Shown: positions 8,224 to 15,125, counted from the stretch's first letter. The stretch: 42,814 nucleotides of DNA from CBFGTJ01 sp965651815 (GCA_965651815.1 CBFGTJ010000004.1:1-42814), one strand, 5' to 3'. Made by a program: numbers and translations. Notes: a model not told the origin generated them from the sequence alone.

Positions 8224-9888
8224 TCAGTCGTAGGTCGCCTCGAGCCACCACTGGCCCGCCTCGAGCGCGAGCACGTGCGCCGCACCGGTGCTGGGGTGCG
8301 CCCCCGGCTCTCCGAGCACCACCTGCAGGCGGGCGCGCCGACGGTGCGCGATCGGGTCCCACCAGCGCTCCTCGACGCACCACGGCCCCGCCCAGGCCCG
8401 CACGGTGCTCCACTCGCCGCCGCGCACCCGGCAGCGCCGCGGCGGGGCGCTGATCGTGCCCCGGCCGCCCACGCCGACGCGACGCCCCTCCTCGTCGACG
8501 ACCTCGGCGGGCAGCGGTGCCGCCCAGACGACCGCGGGCGCGGGGGTGGGCAGCCGCCCCGGCCAGGGGGCCTCGTCGCGGCGTGGGCGCCCCCCGCCAC
8601 CGGTGGCGTGGGGCACCGTGTCGAAGGGGACCAGCCGGTACTGCTCGCCGGGCGCCCGGCCGCCCTGCCACTCGGGCACCAGCACGGCCTCGGCCCCGAC
8701 GAGCGCCTGCACGCGCGCGAGGGCCCGCACGGCGCGCTCCCCCGCCTCGCTCGCACCACCCCAGAACCCGAGCTGCAGGCCGGTGTCCGCGACGACCTGG
8801 TCGGGGGCCAGCTCGAGGCGGCTCACCCCACCGGTGCACCGGCCCAGGGAGCGACCGGTGCTCAGCCAGCCGTCGAGCTGCCAGCGCACCCGCTGGGCGA
8901 TGTCGGCCGCGCCGAGCGCCCCTTCGTGCCGCCACAACCGCTCGATGCGGTCGCCGGCCTCGGTCTCGGCGGTGACGCGCACCCGGGTGCAGGCGAGCCC
9001 CCGCCCGGCCAGCTCGGCGTGCAGCGAGTCGGCGAGCGCCTTCGCGATGAACGCGGCGCGGTCCACGCGGTCCGCAGGTGGGTCCACCGCGGCGGTCACC
9101 CGCAGGTCCGCGGGCGGCTCCGCCACGTCGGGCGGTTCGACCTCCTCCCCCCTCGCCAACCGGTGCAGCTCGATGCCGAGGGTCCCGAACCGGGCCGCGA
9201 CGTCGGGGCGACCCAGCGCGGCGAACCTGCCGACGGTGCGCAACCCGAGGCGGCGCAGCACCGAGGTGAGCTCGTCGAGCGCCGGGTCGGCGGCGGCGCG
9301 GCCCCCGGCGAGCCGCTCCACGGGCAGGCCCGACAGGAGCTCCGCCGTGGCGCCGCGTGGCACCACCAGCGGCCGTCGCCCACCGTCGTGCAGGGCGGCC
9401 TCCTCGGCGGCGATCGCCGCGGCGCGGGGCCCGTCGGCGACCGCGACGCCCACCGCGCACGGCACCCGCCCGTCACCGAGGTGGGCGGCCAGCTCCGTGC
9501 GCACCCGCTCGAGCACCTTCCCGGCCAGGGCGCGGTCGCCGCCGTGGTACCGCGACGGCCCACGGGTGGGCACCGCGCAGCGACCCGGCTCGGCGACCTC
9601 GATGCGGGGGGCGAACTGCTCGAGCGCGGACACGACCACCTCGAAGGCGCGGGCCTCGCGCTCGACGTCCCGCTCGTGGGTCTCGACCGAGGGGCAGCGC
9701 GCCTGGGCTTCGCGGACCCGCAGGCCCGGCGTGACGCCCTGCGCGCGGGCGCCGGGGCTGGCGGCGACGACCCGGTTGGCCTGCAGCACCACGACCGGCT
9801 TGCCGGGTGGGCGGCCCACGGCGACCGTCGGCCAGTCGGCGCACCACACCGCGAGGGTCCGGACGGGGCCGGACGCCGAGGAGGGCAC
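8224..9888 (-). CDS. imuB: ImuB-like inactive Y-family DNA polymerase homologue
   Basis: A 554-aa protein with Y-family polymerase architecture that carries the marks of ImuB, the hub of the ImuA'-ImuB-DnaE2 translesion mutasome. Where active DinB proteins have S-I-D-E-A after L-E-Q-x-x-P, this protein reads A-L-E-Q-F-A-P-R-I-E-V-A-E-P-G, so two of the three catalytic carboxylates are missing. A beta-clamp-binding motif Q372-L-G-F-W-G377 matches the Q-L-x-L-W-G motif of mycobacterial ImuB. The C-terminal part (about 380-554) is the ImuB extension used for partner binding. The GTG at 9888 is chosen because homology starts there. imuA' ends 10 bp upstream, so the two are one SOS operon. No dnaE2 lies in the window. 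Confidence 0.88.
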   Translation of the reverse strand: MPSSASGPVRTLAVWCADWPTVAVGRPPGKPVVVLQANRVVAASPGARAQGVTPGLRVREAQARCPSVETHERDVEREARAFEVVVSALEQFAPRIEVAEPGRCAVPTRGPSRYHGGDRALAGKVLERVRTELAAHLGDGRVPCAVGVAVADGPRAAAIAAEEAALHDGGRRPLVVPRGATAELLSGLPVERLAGGRAAADPALDELTSVLRRLGLRTVGRFAALGRPDVAARFGTLGIELHRLARGEEVEPPDVAEPPADLRVTAAVDPPADRVDRAAFIAKALADSLHAELAGRGLACTRVRVTAETEAGDRIERLWRHEGALGAADIAQRVRWQLDGWLSTGRSLGRCTGGVSRLELAPDQVVADTGLQLGFWGGASEAGERAVRALARVQALVGAEAVLVPEWQGGRAPGEQYRLVPFDTVPHATGGGGRPRRDEAPWPGRLPTPAPAVVWAAPLPAEVVDEEGRRVGVGGRGTISAPPRRCRVRGGEWSTVRAWAGPWCVEERWWDPIAHRRRARLQVVLGEPGAHPSTGAAHVLALEAGQWWLEATYD

Positions 9889-9898
9889 ACCCTCCCCC

Positions 9899-10681
9899 TC
9901 ACCCCACCCGGCGCAGCGGCGTGACCACCGCGTCGGCGCCGGAGCGCTCCTCCACGACCGAGACCTGCCCGGCGGGGCCCGGCAGGAGCAGCTCGACCCT
10001 CCTCGCCCGCTGCCACCCCCCACGACCGCCGACCTCGACGACCGCCCGGCGCTGCCGCAGATGGCCCGCGCCCTCCTCCAGCCCGCTCCAGGTCGACTCG
10101 ACGACGGTCAGCTCGACCTCGGTGCCGGTGGGCCAGGCGCGGCGCGACCGGCCCACTCCCCCGATCCGGCCCCCCACGACCACCAGGACCGACCCCCGCT
10201 CGCGCGCCCTGGCCGCCAGCCGGCGCGCCTCGACCGCGCCGGGAGCGCCGTCGAACCCGACGACCACCACGTCGAACGCGTCGAGCAGCGCCGCGACCAC
10301 GGTGGGGCGCGCCGACGCGGTGGGGCGGACCACCACCACCCGGGACAGGTCGACCCCGAGCTCCTCGGCGGCCGCCCACCCCAGCTCGGGCAGGCCGACG
10401 AACGCCGCCCAGGACCCGGAGCGGGTCGGGCCCGCCGCGAGTGCCAGCGCCAGCGTCGTGGCGCCGCTGTAGCCGGCGACGCCCACCACGGAGCCCCGCC
10501 GCAGCCCCGCCGCACCCGCGCCGGTGGTGAGCAGCTGCTCGAGGGTGGGCAGGACCGGCAGCACCCGCTGCTCGGCCAGCGTGACGGGGCGGGTCCGGTC
10601 CACCAGGGCCCGCAGGCGCTCGACCCGCGACCTGCGGTCCGCGCCCGGAGCAGGATCGTGCTCGGCGATCGAGGCGGTCAC
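9899..10681 (-). CDS. imuA': ImuA'-like RecA-fold protein of the mutasome
   Basis: A 260-aa protein with a RecA-like core directly upstream of imuB. The phosphate-loop region reads G-V-A-G-Y-S-G-A-T-T (about residues 67-76). The Lys of a Walker A motif is missing, as expected for accessory RecA-fold proteins that do not depend on ATP hydrolysis. Beta-strand segments such as R-V-V-V-V-R-P and D-V-V-V-V-G-F-D follow. Family knowledge: ImuA' bridges ImuB and RecA in damage-induced mutagenesis. The GTG at 10681 is supported by a -10 element 6 nt upstream and a LexA box. The call leans on operon position and overall pattern more than on strong motifs. Confidence 0.8.
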   Translation of the reverse strand: MTASIAEHDPAPGADRRSRVERLRALVDRTRPVTLAEQRVLPVLPTLEQLLTTGAGAAGLRRGSVVGVAGYSGATTLALALAAGPTRSGSWAAFVGLPELGWAAAEELGVDLSRVVVVRPTASARPTVVAALLDAFDVVVVGFDGAPGAVEARRLAARARERGSVLVVVGGRIGGVGRSRRAWPTGTEVELTVVESTWSGLEEGAGHLRQRRAVVEVGGRGGWQRARRVELLLPGPAGQVSVVEERSGADAVVTPLRRVG

Positions 10682-10687
10682 CCGGCC

Positions 10688-10716
10688 AGTATCGAACACA
10701 CGTTCGACACCGGCAA
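10688..10716 (-). promoter_or_regulatory. Promoter of imuA'-imuB, apparently leaderless
   Basis: On the minus strand a -35-like TTGCCG (10716-10711), a 17-nt spacer and a -10-like GATACT (10693-10688) are followed after 6 nt by the GTG start. The spacing is optimal for sigma-70-type recognition and places the transcript start at the initiation codon. Confidence 0.65.
10692..10707 (-). promoter_or_regulatory. LexA-binding SOS box upstream of imuA'-imuB
   Basis: TCGAAC-ACAC-GTTCGA is a perfect match to the actinobacterial/Gram-positive SOS consensus TCGAAC-N4-GTTCGA. It lies 10 nt upstream of the imuA' GTG. It falls inside the -35/-10 spacer and overlaps the -10 by two bases, so bound LexA would block RNA polymerase. 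Confidence 0.9.
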
Positions 10717-10721
10717 GTGGC

Positions 10722-11054
10722 TCACTCCTCCGGGGTCGCGAAGTCCTCCGGCTTCGGCACGGGCACGCCCGGCCGGTAGTACGTGTACAGGTCGCGGATG
10801 ATGTCGGTGATGCCCTCGGTGGTCGCACCGGGGGCGAGGTACACCGTGATCACGTTGGCGTACACGTGCACGCGCTCGATGCCGCCGCGCTCGAACAGGC
10901 GCCGGGCCAGCACGTCGGAGGGGCGGTCGTCCTCGATGGGCCGCCCCGCCACGTACTGCTCGTGCCCCATGCCGGTGAGGGTGCGGTTGATCTCGAAGCG
11001 GACCACACCGCCCCTGCTCGACGGCTTCTCGATGACGCTGACCGGCTGTCCCAT
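10722..11054 (-). CDS. Nfu/NifU N-terminal-domain-like small protein
   Basis: A 110-aa acidic protein resembling the Nfu_N domain (the N-terminal half of Nfu iron-sulfur scaffold proteins). It has a beta-rich start (V-V-R-F-E-I-N-R-T-L), the P-S-D-V-L-A-R-R-L-F helix and the strand V-H-V-Y-A-N-V-I-T-V-Y-L. The C-terminal Cys-x-x-Cys cluster domain of full Nfu is absent, and the protein contains no cysteine, so it cannot hold a cluster alone. The ATG at 11054 is preceded by TACGCT 10 nt upstream on the minus strand. It is divergent from the globin gene (88 bp). Its role is unknown; family membership is a moderate-confidence inference. Confidence 0.75.
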   Translation of the reverse strand: MGQPVSVIEKPSSRGGVVRFEINRTLTGMGHEQYVAGRPIEDDRPSDVLARRLFERGGIERVHVYANVITVYLAPGATTEGITDIIRDLYTYYRPGVPVPKPEDFATPEE

Positions 11055-11104
11055 AGCGGCCCGCAGCGTAGCGCCTCACCCCGCGGGCACCCCATTCCCG
11101 GCAC

Positions 11105-11131
11105 GCCTCCCGGGGGCGGCCTCCCGGGGGC
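11105..11131. repeat. Tandem 13-bp direct repeat in the Nfu_N/globin divergent promoter region
   Basis: GCCTCCCGGGGGC occurs at 11105-11117 and again at 11119-11131, separated by one G. Each copy contains the palindrome CCCGGG. The pair sits 11 nt upstream of the globin ATG, where a regulator could bind. Confidence 0.7.
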
Positions 11132-11142
11132 AACATGGAGCC

Positions 11143-11583
11143 ATGACCTCCACCGAGCCGCCCGGCGACGCCGAGGAGCACCACGTCACGATCTTCACCG
11201 CCGTCGGGGGCCAGCTGTTCTTCGACCGCCTCGTCGAGCGCTTCTACGCGCGGGTGGCCGACGACGAGGTGCTGCTGCGGCTCTACCCCGACCAGGAGGA
11301 CCTCGGCCCCGCACGCGAGCGCCTCGCGCTGTTCCTCGGCCAGTTCTGGGGCGGACCGACCACGTACACGGAACGGCGGGGCCACCCCCGCCTGCGCATG
11401 CGCCACTTCCCGTTCCCGATCGGCGACGCGGAGCGCGAGCACTGGCTGCGGGCGATGCACCACGCCCTCGAGGAGACCCTGCCCGAGGCGCCCCTGGACC
11501 AGGAGCTCCGCGAGGAGGTGGGGCGCCGGATGCGGGACTACTTCGAGACCGCGGCCGCCCACATGGTCAACCAGGTCGACTGA
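11143..11583 (+). CDS. Group II truncated haemoglobin (GlbO-like)
   Basis: A 146-aa 2-over-2 globin that binds haem and handles O2, NO or peroxide in the cytoplasm. Family marks: the CD1 Tyr in L-R-L-Y-P, the F-W-G-G-P-x-x-Y segment, the proximal His88 in R-H-F-P-F-P-I, and the group II-specific Trp(G8) in E-H-W-L-R-A-M. Length is slightly above the usual 120-135 aa because of a short polar N-terminus. A weak -10-like CAACAT lies 6 nt before the ATG. A strong 12-bp hairpin follows the stop. It is divergent from the Nfu_N-like gene, a link between iron-sulfur and haem proteins that may be coincidental. Confidence 0.93.
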   Translation: MTSTEPPGDAEEHHVTIFTAVGGQLFFDRLVERFYARVADDEVLLRLYPDQEDLGPARERLALFLGQFWGGPTTYTERRGHPRLRMRHFPFPIGDAEREHWLRAMHHALEETLPEAPLDQELREEVGRRMRDYFETAAAHMVNQVD

Positions 11584-11594
11584 CCGGACGCGGG

Positions 11595-11622
11595 CCGGCC
11601 GGCTCGTTGCCGAGCCGGCCGG
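11595..11622 (+). terminator. Strong stem-loop downstream of the globin gene
   Basis: A perfect 12-bp stem CCGGCCGGCTCG / CGAGCCGGCCGG with a TTGC tetraloop begins 12 nt after the globin stop. It is followed by an almost pure purine tract (11622-11650) instead of a U-tract. Confidence 0.75.
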
Positions 11623-11765
11623 GAGGAAGAGAGGAGAGAGAGGGAGAGGGTCATCCCAGCACCGGCCCCCATCACCACCGGGGATGGGAAGACCCTCGAA
11701 CTGCGTCACCCGTGGGAGAGGAAGGGTGGATGGGAGGGCGACGCAGAACGTGGCCTGAGCCACGA
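11623..11765. other. Gene-free structured segment: purine tract, nested stems, G-quadruplex motif
   Basis: This lies in the 216-bp convergent gap. After a 28-nt GA tract come three more inverted repeats. GAGGGTC (11646-11652) pairs with GACCCTC (11691-11697), with an inner ATCCC/GGGAT stem. CTGCGTC (11701-11707) pairs with GACGCAG (11740-11746). CGTGGC-CTGA-GCCACG is at 11749-11764. The loop of the second repeat contains four G3 runs (11714-11738) with loops of 7, 5 and 1 nt, a canonical G4 pattern on the plus strand. No plausible protein is encoded. It could be a bidirectional termination region or a structured RNA. Confidence 0.6.
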
Positions 11766-11799
11766 TGCACATGATGGCCCACGAAATCGCGGGGTGCCA

Positions 11800-12240
11800 C
11801 TACACCGATGTGACGCTTGGCGATCCCCGCCCTGCCGGCGACCGGAGCACCGGCGACGCCGCCACGGCGACGGCCAGGGCGATCGACACCAGCGCGAGCA
11901 CCGAGTGGACCACGACGAAGCCGGCGTCGTGGTCGCCCGCGAACGCGATGTCCGCGCCGCGCACCAGCCACACGCCGACCGTCCAGCAGCAGAACACCAC
12001 CACGCCCGCGCGCAGGCCGCGCGAGGGCAGGACCCCACGTCGCACCTCGACGAACCACCTGACGGCGAGGACCGCCGCGGGCACGAGGAACGTCGCCGAC
12101 AGGAGGATCGGCGCGGCACGGTCCCAACCGGTGAGGGAGTCGTCGGCCAGGGCGTTGCGGATCCGGCCGATCCACACGAAGCCGGTCCAGGCGACCAGCG
12201 CGACGAAGCTCCACGGCATCCGGGGGTGCACGTCGCCCAC
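11800..12240 (-). CDS. Small four-helix membrane protein of unknown function
   Basis: A 146-aa hydrophobic protein with four predicted membrane helices: about residues 10-27, 44-64, 78-96 and 105-128. Short charged loops contain R-W-F-V-E-V-R-R and A-G-D-H-D-A. It resembles small conserved integral membrane proteins common in actinobacteria, but I recognise no named family or catalytic motif. The GTG at 12240 is the longest sensible start; the ATG seven codons later is an alternative. It is divergent from the acyl-CoA dehydrogenase gene, so the palindrome at 12272-12295 could control both. Confidence 0.75.
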   Translation of the reverse strand: MGDVHPRMPWSFVALVAWTGFVWIGRIRNALADDSLTGWDRAAPILLSATFLVPAAVLAVRWFVEVRRGVLPSRGLRAGVVVFCCWTVGVWLVRGADIAFAGDHDAGFVVVHSVLALVSIALAVAVAASPVLRSPAGRGSPSVTSV

Positions 12241-12259
12241 GCTAGTGCCGCCCGCGGGC

Positions 12260-12265
12260 TACCTT
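12260..12265 (+). promoter_or_regulatory. Candidate -10 of the acyl-CoA dehydrogenase gene
   Basis: TACCTT at 12260-12265 would start transcription at about 12272, exactly where the 24-bp palindrome begins. The resulting leader would be about 60 nt, with a G-rich stretch before the ATG. Confidence 0.3.
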
Positions 12266-12271
12266 CTGGCG

Positions 12272-12295
12272 GTACTTGACCGTCCGGTCAAGTAC
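12272..12295. promoter_or_regulatory. Perfect palindromic operator (TetR-type) before the acyl-CoA dehydrogenase gene
   Basis: The arm GTACTTGACCG is followed by TC and its exact reverse complement, giving 11-bp arms around a 2-bp centre. The size and symmetry fit a dimeric TetR-family regulator of lipid catabolism. A smaller palindrome, CTGAC-C-GTCAG, follows at 12300-12310. No regulator gene is nearby. Confidence 0.75.
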
Positions 12296-12332
12296 GCGCC
12301 TGACCGTCAGCGGAGCGCCAGGGGGGGCCGCC

Positions 12333-13595
12333 ATGCCGACCGACACGATCAGCCTCGAGGACTTCACCGAGGAGGTCCGCTCGTTCCTCGACGAGCACGC
12401 CGAGCGCCGCCCACCGGCCAAGGAGTTCGTCTGGGGCGAGGGCTCCGACGACGTCGGCGTGTTCGACGAGCGGGGGCGCGAGGCCGAGGCCGCCGAGGCG
12501 GAGGCGGCGAAGCGTTGGCGGGCGACCCGCTACGACAACGGCCTCGGCTGGATCACCGGGCCCGTCGAGTACGGCGGCCGGGAGCTCCCCCAGGCCTACG
12601 AGCGGGCGTACAACTCGCTCGAGGCGCAGTACCGCACGCCCGACATGGGCGTGTTCGCGATCAGCCTCGGGATGGTCGCCCCGACGATCCTCGCCCACGG
12701 CATCCAGGAGGTGCGCGACCTGTACCTGCGCGGGCTGTACCGGGGCGACCTCGTGGCGTGCCAGCTCTTCTCCGAGCCGGGCGCCGGATCCGACCTCGCC
12801 TCGATCACCACCCGGGCCGAGCGCGACGGCGACGAGTGGGTCGTCACCGGCCAGAAGGTGTGGACCTCCGCCGCGCACCTGTCCGACATCGGCGAGGTGA
12901 TCTGCCGGACCGACCCCGACCAGCCCAAGCACAAGGGCCTGACGATGTTCGTCGTCGACATGCGCGCCCCCGGGGTCGAGGTGCGCCCGCTGCGCCAGAT
13001 GACCGGCGGCGCCTCCTTCAACGAGGTGTTCTTCGACGAGGTCCGCATCCCCGACTCGCACCGCCTCGGCGACGTGAACGGCGGCTGGACCGTGGCGCTG
13101 ACGACCCTCATGAACGAGCGGTCCTCGATCGGCACGAGCTCCGGTGGTGGCGCCGGGCTGTTCAGCCCCCGGCGGCTGCACGCCATGCTCGAGCACTTCG
13201 GCGCGGCCGACGACCCCGTGCTGGTCGACGAGGCCGCCCGCCTCTACACGAACTTCACGGTGGCCAAGTGGAACGGCCAGCGGGCCCTCGACAAGATCCG
13301 CTCCGGCCAGCTGCCCGGCCCCGAGATGTCGACCGCCAAGCTCGCCCTGACCGAGAACCTGCGCGCGTACGCCGACTGGGCGGCCAAGGTGCTCGGCCCG
13401 CGCATCACCGCGGACGGCGGCGAGTGGGGCGCCTTCGCGTTCGCCCGGATGCTCTGCGGCGTGCCGGGCATGCGCGTCGCCGGCGGCACCGACGAGATCA
13501 TGAAGAACATCATCGCCGAGCGGGTGCTGGGGCTCCCCAAGGACCCCGGCATCGACTCGACGACGCCGTTCCGGGACCTGCCGACGAACGGGTGA
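12333..13595 (+). CDS. Acyl-CoA dehydrogenase family protein
   Basis: A 420-aa FAD-dependent dehydrogenase that would introduce an alpha-beta double bond into an acyl-CoA. The N-terminal helical domain spans about 1-135. The FAD/substrate motif reads F-S-E-P-G-A-G-S-D-L-A-S (about 146-157), followed by the beta-domain G-Q-K-V-W-T-S. The C-terminal helical domain ends with the conserved G-G-T-D-E-I-M-K-N-I-I-A-E-R-V-L-G. A charged insertion around residues 40-65 (alternating Glu and Ala) is unusual. Substrate chain length or branching cannot be told. The ATG follows a G-rich stretch. A palindromic operator lies 37 bp upstream, so expression is probably induced by an acyl-CoA or similar effector. 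Confidence 0.93.
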   Translation: MPTDTISLEDFTEEVRSFLDEHAERRPPAKEFVWGEGSDDVGVFDERGREAEAAEAEAAKRWRATRYDNGLGWITGPVEYGGRELPQAYERAYNSLEAQYRTPDMGVFAISLGMVAPTILAHGIQEVRDLYLRGLYRGDLVACQLFSEPGAGSDLASITTRAERDGDEWVVTGQKVWTSAAHLSDIGEVICRTDPDQPKHKGLTMFVVDMRAPGVEVRPLRQMTGGASFNEVFFDEVRIPDSHRLGDVNGGWTVALTTLMNERSSIGTSSGGGAGLFSPRRLHAMLEHFGAADDPVLVDEAARLYTNFTVAKWNGQRALDKIRSGQLPGPEMSTAKLALTENLRAYADWAAKVLGPRITADGGEWGAFAFARMLCGVPGMRVAGGTDEIMKNIIAERVLGLPKDPGIDSTTPFRDLPTNG

Positions 13596-13604
13596 GCCCC
13601 GGGC

Positions 13605-14225
13605 TCAGGCGAAGCTGGGCCGGCCGACGACGTGGTCGGCCGCGACGAGCTGCTCCACCCGGGGCAGCTCGCCCACGCCCTGCACCCACACCGAGCGGCG
13701 CTCCGCGACGCGCACCCAGTTCGGCAGGTAGGGGGTGACCCCGAGCCCGAGGATCTCGCCGGGCCGCGCCACCTCGCACAGCCGCGAGGCGTGGTTGGCC
13801 GCGGGCCCGATGTAGTCGTCGCCCTCGAACAGCAGGACGTGGCCGCCGGCGATGCCCGCGTGGACGTCGAAGTCGTCGTCCGCGAAGCGCAGCCCCAGCT
13901 CGCAGACGGCGGCGATGACCGGGCCCGCCTCGACGCCGACGAGCATCGCACCGTCGCCCAGCCACTTCAGCACCCGCACCCCGCGCCGGGCGGTGACGGC
14001 GCGGATCGCGCTGCGGAACCGGGTCAGCACCTCCAGCGCCGCCGGCGTGCCGTTGCGCTCGGTGAACGTCGTGAACCCGCAGACGTCGATGAACGCGAAC
14101 CAGCGCTCGAGCGTCTGCGACACGTCGACCCACTCCGGCACGGGGGGCTCGACGCCCGTCCCGCTGGGAACCGCGTTCACGGGGGGCGCGCCGAACTGCA
14201 CTCCTCGTGTTCGGTTCTCACTCAT
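13605..14225 (-). CDS. Class III adenylyl cyclase, single catalytic domain
   Basis: A 206-aa soluble cyclase domain with the full catalytic set: metal-binding Asp47 (F-I-D-V-C-G-F-T) and Asp91 (L-G-D-G), purine-recognition Lys87 and Asp137, and transition-state Asn144 and Arg148 (A-A-N-H-A-S-R-L). The Lys/Asp pair predicts ATP rather than GTP, so the product is cAMP. As the domain is alone, it must act as a homodimer. The N-terminal 35 residues are Pro/Gly-rich. The ATG at 14225 lies 8 nt after GGAGG; an in-frame GTG three codons upstream overlaps that SD and is less likely. The 123-bp upstream gap holds symmetric elements. It converges with the dehydrogenase gene (9 bp). Confidence 0.92.
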   Translation of the reverse strand: MSENRTRGVQFGAPPVNAVPSGTGVEPPVPEWVDVSQTLERWFAFIDVCGFTTFTERNGTPAALEVLTRFRSAIRAVTARRGVRVLKWLGDGAMLVGVEAGPVIAAVCELGLRFADDDFDVHAGIAGGHVLLFEGDDYIGPAANHASRLCEVARPGEILGLGVTPYLPNWVRVAERRSVWVQGVGELPRVEQLVAADHVVGRPSFA

Positions 14226-14307
14226 CCGGACCACCTCCTGGGCGCCCGGGACTTGGGTCGTCGTCCGCCGGTGGTGCCCATGGTGTCACACGCCTGCAAA
14301 CACCGAC

Positions 14308-14334
14308 AACGCTCGCGAGCGTTCAGCTTGCTGA
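14308..14334. repeat. Two adjoining palindromes upstream of the cyclase gene
   Basis: AACGCTCGCGAGCGTT (14308-14323) is a perfect 16-bp palindrome. It runs directly into TCAGC-TT-GCTGA (14323-14334). The motif GAGCGTTCA recurs at 14343-14351, overlapping the RNase HII stop. On the minus strand they lie after rnhB and about 85-120 bp before the cyclase start, so they may be regulator sites or a terminator. Confidence 0.6.
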
Positions 14335-14348
14335 AGTTCGCAGAGCGT

Positions 14349-15002
14349 TCACAGGTCGGCGAAGCTCGGTGCACGGAGGCCCTTCCAGGGCAGCGAATCC
14401 ATGAACGCCCAGGTGCGGCGGTGGATGGCCGTCGGGCCGTAGCCGCGCAGTGCGAGCTGGTGCCGCGGGCACGGGTAGCCCTTGTTGCGGTCGAAGTCGT
14501 AGCCGGGGTGGTGCTCGGACTCCGCCCGCATCAGGCGGTCCCGCGTCACCTTCGCGAGGATCGACGCCGCGGCGATCGAGAGGGACGTCGCGTCGCCGCG
14601 GACCAGCGTGCGCGTGGTCCCGCCACCGACGAAGTCCCACTTGCCGTCGATCAGCACCACGTCGGGTGCGAGCCCGAGCCCCTCCAGCGCGCGACGGGCC
14701 GCGAGTCGCTGCGCCTCGGACATGCCCAGCCGGTCGCACTCCTCGTGGCTGGCGTGCCCCACCGCCCAGGCCCTGCACCAGCCCGCGATCCGGTCGAACA
14801 GCTGCTCCCGCCGCGCCTCGGTGAGCTCCTTGGAGTCGCGGATCCCGTACACCCTGCGGTCCGTCGGCACCACGGCGGCGCCGACGGTGAGCGGACCGGC
14901 CCAGGCACCCCGGCCGACCTCGTCGAGCCCCACGACCACGTCGTGGCCGTCGGCCCACAGCTCCTTCTCGACTCGCAGCGTCGGGCCGTTCCGCCGGGCC
15001 AT
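14349..15002 (-). CDS. rnhB: Ribonuclease HII
   Basis: A 217-aa enzyme that removes ribonucleotides from DNA and cleaves RNA in RNA/DNA hybrids. The DEDD active site is visible: Asp and Glu in G-L-D-E-V-G-R-G (about residues 26-33), Asp in V-L-I-D-G-K, and the final Asp in I-L-A-K-V-T-R-D. The RNase HII-specific motifs R-D-S-K-E-L and G-Y-D-F-D-R-N-K-G-Y-P are present. Length is typical. The ATG at 15002 is preceded after 7 nt by TAGGTT on the minus strand, with no SD, suggesting a leaderless transcript. It is divergent from the 74-aa gene. Confidence 0.95.
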   Translation of the reverse strand: MARRNGPTLRVEKELWADGHDVVVGLDEVGRGAWAGPLTVGAAVVPTDRRVYGIRDSKELTEARREQLFDRIAGWCRAWAVGHASHEECDRLGMSEAQRLAARRALEGLGLAPDVVLIDGKWDFVGGGTTRTLVRGDATSLSIAAASILAKVTRDRLMRAESEHHPGYDFDRNKGYPCPRHQLALRGYGPTAIHRRTWAFMDSLPWKGLRAPSFADL

Positions 15003-15009
15003 GCCGCCA

Positions 15010-15015
15010 AACCTA
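15010..15015 (-). promoter_or_regulatory. -10-like element of a leaderless start (rnhB)
   Basis: TAGGTT on the minus strand ends 7 nt before the ATG at 15002. Confidence 0.4.
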
Positions 15016-15125
15016 CTTCCCCGGGCGCGACCCCTTGAGATCCGGCCCCGACCTGCCGATGGAGCGTGGGTGACCCGGGCGAGCCAGCGCACCGCCCGGT
15101 TGCAGGACTCAGGGGAGAGAGCGGA

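Noticed and set aside
10682..10828. Longer ImuA' start upstream of 10681
   Set aside because: It would run back through the SOS box and promoter and read antisense-like Arg/Ser/Pro sequence.
11765..12332. Plus-strand frame through the small membrane protein gene
   Set aside because: Thr/Ser/Arg/Pro-rich composition typical of a shadow. The minus-strand frame shows four clean membrane helices.
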